Shown here: in pieces, positions 33,569 through 38,593 of the stretch
How the letters are laid out: each line of letters begins with the position of its first letter
How positions within the stretch are numbered: the stretch's first letter is position 1
DNA from: Bacteroidota bacterium
GTDB taxonomy: Bacteria > Bacteroidota > Bacteroidia > Chitinophagales > JADIYW01
Assembly (NCBI GenBank): GCA_028288625.1
Contig: JAQBNI010000020.1
Coordinates: 1 to 38,593 of the forward strand
Reading direction: 5' to 3'
DNA: 38,593 nt
Program-made: the position numbers and the translations under genes
The notes under the pieces: generated by a model
Databases searched by the model: none
What the model saw: only the letters and a program-made list of their open reading frames with translations
Told to the model about the DNA's origin: nothing

Positions 33569-34036
33569 TTAATTATACTTTATTCCCATTTTTTTAAAAA
33601 CAAAATGCATAAGCCATGCAGGACCGATCAACAGGAATTGCATGTCTTCAAAAAAAGAAGGTTTTTGTCCTTCAATTTTATGACCGATAAATTGCAGTAT
33701 CCAGGCAAAGACAAATACACCGATCAATATATATAGATAAGTTTCTGCTCCGATCGAATTGTATAAAAGTGAATTCAGGTATAACATGATTCCGCCTATC
33801 ACTAAAAATCCTGCGAATAAAGGAATAGAAAGCCGCAAGTAGAAGATTAATGCGAATGCATAAAAAATGGTAGCTGCATTGATCCAACCACTTGTGCCAT
33901 AGTGCAAAGGAATACACCATAGCAATCCTAAAACGGTGAACATAATAACAGGCACACAAAACCAATGGATCAGTTTATTCGTGGGATTCTGGTGGTCGCG
34001 ACCATATAAAAGCAACCAATCATCAACAGTTTTCAT
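33569..34036 (-). CDS. Mpo1-like (DUF962/YGL010w) membrane protein
   Basis: A 155-residue inner-membrane protein with four to five hydrophobic segments. It has the two conserved blocks of the DUF962 family: YGRDHQNPTNKLIHWFCVPV (His15 and His24) near the N-terminus, and WILQFIGHKIEGQKPS (His119, Glu122) near the C-terminus. In yeast, Mpo1 of this family is an iron-dependent dioxygenase that removes one carbon from 2-hydroxy fatty acids during phytosphingosine breakdown. The blocks holding the conserved histidines are intact here. It is the first gene of a probable operon with the aldehyde dehydrogenase. Activity in this bacterium is inferred only. Confidence 0.85.
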   Translation of the reverse strand: MKTVDDWLLLYGRDHQNPTNKLIHWFCVPVIMFTVLGLLWCIPLHYGTSGWINAATIFYAFALIFYLRLSIPLFAGFLVIGGIMLYLNSLLYNSIGAETYLYILIGVFVFAWILQFIGHKIEGQKPSFFEDMQFLLIGPAWLMHFVFKKMGIKYN

Positions 34037-34148
34037 ACTTCAGGAAACTTTGTACTAAATTACCTTTTTTTTCAATACCCTGTGATCAGACCGATATTAA
34101 AAGTCCGTTATATGTGATACTTATCTTAAGTAAAAAAGCAATAAAAGT

Positions 34149-34179
34149 TTGTGAATTAATGATTTTGGCAATATCTTTG
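34149..34179 (+). promoter_or_regulatory. Promoter for the 166-aa lipoprotein gene
   Basis: TTG at 34149-34151, exactly 20 bases, then a perfect TATCTTTG at 34172-34179. The ATG is 23 bases further on. Confidence 0.7.
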
Positions 34180-34202
34180 CGGGCTACTTATAAAAACACA
34201 AA

Positions 34203-34703
34203 ATGAAAAAAATCAACTTACCGCTTGCTACATGCATGCTCTTAACGCTTGTATCTGTTCTTGGATGTAAACCGACACCTGATCCAACCATAGATGAAAG
34301 CAGCTATATAGGAATTTATTACGGAAAGCATTATTTAGCCGATAGTGTAAGTTTAAGAACTATAGTAGGAAATGAGAATATGATCTATGATGACACACTT
34401 GAAGTGACCAACGGTGCCAGTGCTACAGATGGAAAAGTAAATGCAAAAAGTATACTTTTAGGTGGGAAAACTATTGAGATTGATGTATCTACAGGAATTA
34501 TTACACCGGTGTATATAGGAAACATCACGGTTTTGTCAACCACATTAAAGGATTCAAAATTTAACACCGGCAGCATTGCTACATGGGATGCTTCAAAAAC
34601 TACTGTGACTACACACCTTACTGCAACCGTAACCTATGTTTTAGGCAGTACGGATATTCCTATAACACCTGTAATCATAAACGGCAGTTTTGTAAAACAC
34701 TAA
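34203..34703 (+). CDS. Small lipoprotein, 166 aa, unknown function
   Basis: Signal sequence MKKINLPLATCMLLTLVSVL ends in a lipobox with Cys22 (VLGCK). The mature part is predicted to be all beta: a YIGIYYGKHYLADSV strand pair, alternating Thr/Val strands and a C-terminal strand ITPVIINGSFVKH. The Cys is followed by Lys, compatible with outer-membrane or surface sorting. It seems distantly paralogous to the next gene, which has a similar size, a Thr-rich middle and an ending GTFIHR. It has its own strong promoter. No function can be assigned. Confidence 0.7.
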   Translation: MKKINLPLATCMLLTLVSVLGCKPTPDPTIDESSYIGIYYGKHYLADSVSLRTIVGNENMIYDDTLEVTNGASATDGKVNAKSILLGGKTIEIDVSTGIITPVYIGNITVLSTTLKDSKFNTGSIATWDASKTTVTTHLTATVTYVLGSTDIPITPVIINGSFVKH

Positions 34704-34811
34704 TTCGATTTTAAATAATTGATGTTGCAACCATTTTTGGAAAAATGCATTCTAATCATTAATAAATTGAAGCTTTTATCATCATGATCTAAAAAATAAC
34801 AGGAAAAGCTT

Positions 34812-34840
34812 TTGATTTCAGTTTTTTGATAATATCTTTG
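34812..34840 (+). promoter_or_regulatory. Promoter for the 180-aa lipoprotein gene
   Basis: TTG at 34812-34814, an 18-base spacer, and TATCTTTG at 34833-34840. The ATG at 34874 lies 33 bases downstream, after an A-rich leader of the kind favoured for translation starts in Bacteroidota. Confidence 0.65.
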
Positions 34841-34873
34841 AAAAATACATTCGTTAACTAAAAAAAAAATAAA

Positions 34874-35416
34874 ATGAAAAGTAAATTATTATTCTCTTTT
34901 GCAGTAGTAGCAGCATTCGCTGTTGTAATGTTCTCAGGTTGCAGTAAATCTTCAACCACTAACAACAATAATAACGGCTGCTTCGACTTCGCGACTGCAT
35001 CAGATACAGGTCAACATACTGTTTATGCAGGTACTGTTGCCTTACCTCTAAGCAAGATCCACGATTCTTTAACAGCTGCAGTAAGTGGAACTACAGTGAC
35101 TATTCATACGCAGGCACTTAATAGAAATTTAACTGGTACTATTAATGCTTCTGATTGTAACCAGATCGATTTGGATTCAATTATTTTTGGCGTTAATGAT
35201 TCTTTATTGATACCTACAACCCTTTCTGGTCTTGGCGGTTTTGTAAGAATTAAAAATGTACGAGCTGGCGGAACAGGTAAGATTGATGCTAACGGTGTTA
35301 TTACTACCAAAATCAATGTGGTAAGTGGAACTACTAATATTAGCACTCCAATTGATTTAACAAATATTACACCTGCGATTGGGTTAAACCTTCAAGGTAC
35401 TTTTATTCATCGTTAA
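34874..35416 (+). CDS. Small lipoprotein, 180 aa, unknown function
   Basis: Signal sequence with hydrophobic residues 5-20 and lipobox FSGC (Cys23), followed by a Ser/Thr/Asn linker with five consecutive Asn residues. The mature domain is beta-rich (VTIHTQALNRNLTGTINAS, then FVRIKNVRAGGTGKIDANGV) with a C-terminal strand LNLQGTFIHR. Its layout parallels the preceding 166-aa lipoprotein, suggesting a duplicated surface lipoprotein pair. A strong promoter in front and a perfect terminator behind make it a single-gene unit, probably well expressed. Confidence 0.7.
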   Translation: MKSKLLFSFAVVAAFAVVMFSGCSKSSTTNNNNNGCFDFATASDTGQHTVYAGTVALPLSKIHDSLTAAVSGTTVTIHTQALNRNLTGTINASDCNQIDLDSIIFGVNDSLLIPTTLSGLGGFVRIKNVRAGGTGKIDANGVITTKINVVSGTTNISTPIDLTNITPAIGLNLQGTFIHR

Positions 35417-35437
35417 TTTATTAAAGTATATCATATA

Positions 35438-35466
35438 AACTCCCCTCCTTTGAGGGGAGTTTTTTT
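35438..35466 (+). terminator. Strong rho-independent terminator
   Basis: AACTCCCCTC (35438-35447) pairs perfectly with GAGGGGAGTT (35452-35461) around CTTT and runs into seven T bases. It isolates the lipoprotein gene from the receptor gene. Confidence 0.93.
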
Positions 35467-35514
35467 GTGGGAAAATTTTTAGATCAATACACGTTTTCTT
35501 ACATTAAATTAACA

Positions 35515-35522
35515 TACATTTG
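35515..35522 (+). promoter_or_regulatory. -7 element of the first TonB-dependent receptor gene
   Basis: TACATTTG is a full match to TAnnTTTG, 44 bases before the ATG at 35567. No TTG lies at the usual distance (the nearest is TTT at about 35494), so the promoter may depend on an activator or another sigma factor. Confidence 0.4.
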
Positions 35523-35566
35523 CATTTGCTAAAAACAACACAGATTTACAAATCAAAAAAAATCAC

Positions 35567-37984
35567 ATGAAGAAAATTTTCCTGTTTCTTTTAATCAGTA
35601 ATTTTATTCAAATGTATGCCCAGAACGCAACTGTGAAGGGTGTATTAAAAGATTCAAAAACCAATGAAACATTGATAGGTGTGAATGTCGCTTTAAGCGA
35701 TAGCAGTACCGGTACCACATCAGATGTGGATGGAAAATATGAGCTGTCCGTTAAGCCCGGCAATTACAAAATCACTTTCAGTTATGTTGGATATGATAAT
35801 ATTACAAAGGACTTTTCCTTAAAAGCAAACCAAACAGTGGAAATGAATATCATGATGGGCGAATTGCAAAGTATGCTCGATGAAGTGGTTGTTACCAGCA
35901 GTAAATTTGAAAGAAAGATCGGCGAAGAAAGCGTTTCCATAGATATTATTAAACCCGCAACATTTGAAAGGCAAAACCTCAATAATGTAGGCGAGGCTTT
36001 ACAAAAAAGTTCCGGAGTTACGATTGTGGACGGGCAAGCCAACATCCGCGGTGGCTCAGGATATTCTTACGGCGCAGGAAGCCGTGTGTTATTGCTGATG
36101 GATGACCTACCAATATTACAGGCAGATGCAGGTTTTCCAAGCTGGACAAGTCTTCCTGTTGAAAATATCGGGCAGATCGAAGTGATCAAAGGTGCGGCAT
36201 CTGCATTGTATGGTTCTTCCGCTATGAACGGTATTGTAAACGTCCGTACTGCTTATCCTACTTCAAAACCTTATGCAAAGTTTTCTATTTTTGGTTCAGT
36301 CATAGATAATCCAAATTCAAAAGAATATACCTATGATCCTGCATCGCAAACGATTACCGGCACAACCAATGTCAGCAAACAATGGTGGAAACTTGATAGT
36401 GTTACATTACATGCAGACAGCCCTATTTTCGGTAAAGATACTACAGTTGCTAACACCAATCACAATCGTCCGTATGATGCAGGTTTTTCCTTTTCTTATC
36501 GTGAAAAAATAAATAAGCTCGATGTTGTCGCCGGTGGAATGTTTTATAAAAAACAAGGTGCTAAATGGGGAGATGTTGAAACTCGCGGGAGGTTTAATAT
36601 GAATCTTGGGTACCATGTAAACGATAAGCTGATTGTTGGTGTGAATACGAATATTGCAACATCTAAAAGCCAGACGTTTTTTTTATGGGGTGGGCTTGGG
36701 TTAAACAAATACATTCCGAGTGCTGCTACAGGAGTTCCAACACTTTCGCGAAGTTTCCGGGTGAATGTTGACCCGTATGTGAGATATGCTGATGCGAAAG
36801 GCAATGGTCATAAACTCCTGGGAAGATACGTTCGCACAAACATCCAGAATACGAACAATCAGGATAATTCCAATCATTATATTTACCTCGAGTACCAGTA
36901 TCAGCGCAAAATTGAAAAATGGAATTTTGTAGTTACCGCGGGAGCAGTAGGTTCTTATGTATATTCAACTTCGCAGTTGTTCAATGGTAAGCATAAAGGG
37001 ACAAATATTGCGGGATATTTTCAATTGGATAAGAAATTTTTTAAGATCCTGAATCTTTCTTATGGATTCCGATTTGAAACCAACCATATCGATAAACAAA
37101 AATGGGAAACAAAAACAGTATCTAGGGGTGGAATTAATATACAGGCAGCCAAATACACATATATACGTGCTTCCGTTGGGCAAGGTTATCGTTATCCTAC
37201 TGTTGCGGAAAAATACATCCAAACACAACTAGGCCCCGGATTTTTTATATTTCCAAATCCAAATTTAACTTCTGAATCTGGACTTAGTACAGAATTAGGA
37301 ATAAAGCAGGGTGTTAAACTGGGTAAATATGTACGTGGTTTTGTTGATGTAGCAGGATTTTATTCCCAATATAACAATATGATGGAATTTGGTTTTGTTG
37401 TAGATCCAGCACTTGGATTTAAAGACAGCAATATTGGGAACACAAGAATTTATGGCACGGAAGTAACTATAGGTGCAGAAGGTAAATTATTCGGCAAATT
37501 TCCAACAACAGTAACGCTTGGATATACCTATATCATGCCGCAATACAGGGGATATAATGAAGCTAAAGAAAAAGCAAACGTATATTCAGACATCGCTAAC
37601 TACAATATATTGAAATATCGTATCCAGCATCAGTTTACCGGTTCATGGGATGTAGATTTTAAAGGTTTTACATTTGGTGTTACGGGACAATACTATAGCT
37701 TTATGGAAAACATAGATAATATATTCCAGCTTATACTACCAAGTTATACGGCTTATCAGGCAGCTCACTTAAAGAAAGGTTCTTCATTGAGCGACAAGAA
37801 ACCGAAATTTAAAGGTGATTTTATTCTTGATCTGCGTGTGGGCTATCACTTTACCGTTGAAAACCGTGACTTCAATTTTTCATTCCTTGTAAAAAACGTT
37901 ACAAACAGGGAATATACACTGCGTCCGACATTGCTGGAGCCTCCGCGTTCCTTTGGATTTAGAATGGATATGACGTTTTATTAA
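35567..37984 (+). CDS. TonB-dependent outer-membrane receptor
   Basis: An 805-residue receptor for energised uptake across the outer membrane. The signal peptide ends QMYAQ near residue 19. Residues ~20-110 are a carboxypeptidase-regulatory-like domain (VKGVLKDSKTNETLIGVNV, DGKYELSVKPGNYKITFSYV). The plug domain follows at ~120-225 with VDGQANIRGGSGYSYGAGSR and IEVIKGAASALYGSSAMNG, then a 22-strand-type barrel to residue 805 ending FGFRMDMTFY, with the usual terminal aromatic. No SusD-like partner follows, so this is not a standard Sus locus; the substrate (siderophore, cobalamin, peptide or other) is unknown. A second receptor of the same build starts 119 bp downstream. Confidence 0.92.
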   Translation: MKKIFLFLLISNFIQMYAQNATVKGVLKDSKTNETLIGVNVALSDSSTGTTSDVDGKYELSVKPGNYKITFSYVGYDNITKDFSLKANQTVEMNIMMGELQSMLDEVVVTSSKFERKIGEESVSIDIIKPATFERQNLNNVGEALQKSSGVTIVDGQANIRGGSGYSYGAGSRVLLLMDDLPILQADAGFPSWTSLPVENIGQIEVIKGAASALYGSSAMNGIVNVRTAYPTSKPYAKFSIFGSVIDNPNSKEYTYDPASQTITGTTNVSKQWWKLDSVTLHADSPIFGKDTTVANTNHNRPYDAGFSFSYREKINKLDVVAGGMFYKKQGAKWGDVETRGRFNMNLGYHVNDKLIVGVNTNIATSKSQTFFLWGGLGLNKYIPSAATGVPTLSRSFRVNVDPYVRYADAKGNGHKLLGRYVRTNIQNTNNQDNSNHYIYLEYQYQRKIEKWNFVVTAGAVGSYVYSTSQLFNGKHKGTNIAGYFQLDKKFFKILNLSYGFRFETNHIDKQKWETKTVSRGGINIQAAKYTYIRASVGQGYRYPTVAEKYIQTQLGPGFFIFPNPNLTSESGLSTELGIKQGVKLGKYVRGFVDVAGFYSQYNNMMEFGFVVDPALGFKDSNIGNTRIYGTEVTIGAEGKLFGKFPTTVTLGYTYIMPQYRGYNEAKEKANVYSDIANYNILKYRIQHQFTGSWDVDFKGFTFGVTGQYYSFMENIDNIFQLILPSYTAYQAAHLKKGSSLSDKKPKFKGDFILDLRVGYHFTVENRDFNFSFLVKNVTNREYTLRPTLLEPPRSFGFRMDMTFY

Positions 37985-38050
37985 CAGGCTGAAATACTGA
38001 TCGTTATTCTACTTATTAATAGTGATGTTTACAAAAAATTATTGTAACTA

Positions 38051-38083
38051 TTGTGTTTTAACGAATCAGTCGGGGTATTTTTG
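38051..38083 (+). promoter_or_regulatory. Promoter for the second TonB-dependent receptor gene
   Basis: TTG at 38051-38053, a 22-base spacer, then TATTTTTG at 38076-38083, which also overlaps the first copy of a 14-nt direct repeat. Confidence 0.5.
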
Positions 38084-38108
38084 CGTATGAATTTTTTTTG
38101 CGTATGAA
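38078..38108 (+). repeat. 14-nt direct repeat over the start of the second receptor gene
   Basis: TTTTTGCGTATGAA occurs at 38078-38091 and 38095-38108, a period of 17. The second copy holds the receptor ATG (38104). The first holds an ATG at 38087 that opens a six-codon frame (MNFFCV) whose TGA overlaps the receptor ATG as ATGA. Confidence 0.7.
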
Positions 38109-38593
38109 GTATATAAGGTTTACTCTATTTAGTTTTTTATTTATCATTTCTTCCGTTCATCTTTTAGCTCAGGATGCAGTAATAAAAGGAAAGATAATTG
38201 ACCCAAAGACAAATGAAGGATTAATCGGGGTAAATATTTCAACCGATAAAAATATAGCCACTGTATCCGATCTGAATGGTTTGTATGAATTAAGATTGCC
38301 TGAAGGAAATTATTCCGTTACTATTTCCTATGTAGGTTACAAAGATTTTAAAAAAGACCTCAGCGTAAAATCCGGTGATAGCGTTCAGTTAGATTTTCCC
38401 ATGGAAGAAGAAGCGAGGAATGTGCTCGGTGATGAACTCGTGATCACAGGCTCTTTATTCCAGAAAAAAGCAAGTGAAGAAGTTATTTCCATTGAAGTCA
38501 TTCAACCAAGATTAATTGCAAATACCAACGCTACCCGTATTGACGAAGTGATCCGGAGAGTGTCGGGCGTAAATGTAGTAGACGGGCAGGCGA
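38104..38593 (+). CDS. TonB-dependent receptor, 3'-truncated by window end
   Basis: The first ~163 residues of a second receptor. The signal peptide (MKYIRFTLFSFLFIISS to LLAQ) is followed by a carboxypeptidase-regulatory-like domain (IKGKIIDPKTNEGLIGVNIS, YELRLPEGNYSVTISYVGYK). The start of the plug domain follows, ending at VSGVNVVDGQA at the window edge. It closely parallels the receptor upstream in order and motifs, so the pair is a tandem duplication that has diverged. The gene continues beyond base 38593 and no stop is visible. Confidence 0.88.
   Translation, partial: MKYIRFTLFSFLFIISSVHLLAQDAVIKGKIIDPKTNEGLIGVNISTDKNIATVSDLNGLYELRLPEGNYSVTISYVGYKDFKKDLSVKSGDSVQLDFPMEEEARNVLGDELVITGSLFQKKASEEVISIEVIQPRLIANTNATRIDEVIRRVSGVNVVDGQA

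Noticed and set aside
34732-34747. CATTTTTGGAAAAATG hairpin after the 166-aa lipoprotein as a terminator
   Set aside because: The stem has a single G-C pair and no following T-run, and the loop would be very tight; too weak to call.

Overview
The window reads as chromosomal DNA of a Bacteroidota bacterium, most likely of the Chitinophagales/Sphingobacteriales type. Four things point there. Two secreted proteins end in type IX secretion (T9SS) sorting domains. There are SusC-like TonB-dependent receptors with an N-terminal carboxypeptidase-regulatory-like domain, and a FISUMP-domain lipoprotein. Several genes are preceded by the Bacteroidota promoter pattern TTG-N18-23-TAnnTTTG. Starts generally lack a Shine-Dalgarno sequence. 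The DNA is AT-rich. I see no tRNA, rRNA, insertion sequence, prophage or CRISPR array.

Layout. 1-2133: 3' part of glycerol-3-phosphate dehydrogenase and a YegS/DAGK-type lipid kinase, closed by a strong hairpin terminator. 2200-5805 (minus): a lipoprotein with four tandem ~100-residue repeats and a FISUMP domain, a small lipoprotein and an outer-membrane barrel. 5845-12327: mostly housekeeping genes: endonuclease III, RNase HI, a TauE/SafE permease, a small membrane-anchored protein, fructose-1,6-bisphosphatase, a GNAT acetyltransferase, aspartate kinase, and the CbpA/CbpM co-chaperone pair. 12328-14354: a run of very small membrane proteins (29-69 aa), three of them clear paralogs, plus a small lipoprotein, with partly duplicated upstream regions. 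14367-17858 (minus): a 1163-aa outer-membrane protein. 17982-22618: nitroreductase, chromate transporter, PrmC, RibD and a DMT transporter. 22634-24743 (minus): an ECF sigma factor overlapping a gene for one polypeptide that has an inner-membrane segment, a long linker and an outer-membrane-type barrel. 24794-26957: a small unknown protein coupled to RdgB, and a branched-chain aminotransferase. 26999-32061: two T9SS cargo proteins, an M43 metalloprotease and a 1019-aa protein with about 21 IpaH/YopM-like leucine-rich repeats. 32120-34036 (minus): an ALDH3-like aldehyde dehydrogenase and an Mpo1-like (DUF962) membrane protein, closely spaced. 34203-38593: two small lipoproteins and two TonB-dependent receptors, the second cut by the window end.

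The observations most worth following are: (1) the ECF sigma factor coupled to a putative both-membrane-spanning regulator; (2) the Mpo1-like plus ALDH3-like pair, which resembles two steps of yeast phytosphingosine breakdown and could be a bacterial alpha-oxidation module; (3) a 74-nt hairpin of heptamers lying in frame inside prmC; (4) the island of tiny membrane-protein paralogs beside cbpAM; and (5) the T9SS-exported leucine-rich-repeat protein. All functions here are inferred from sequence read by eye. No database search was run.
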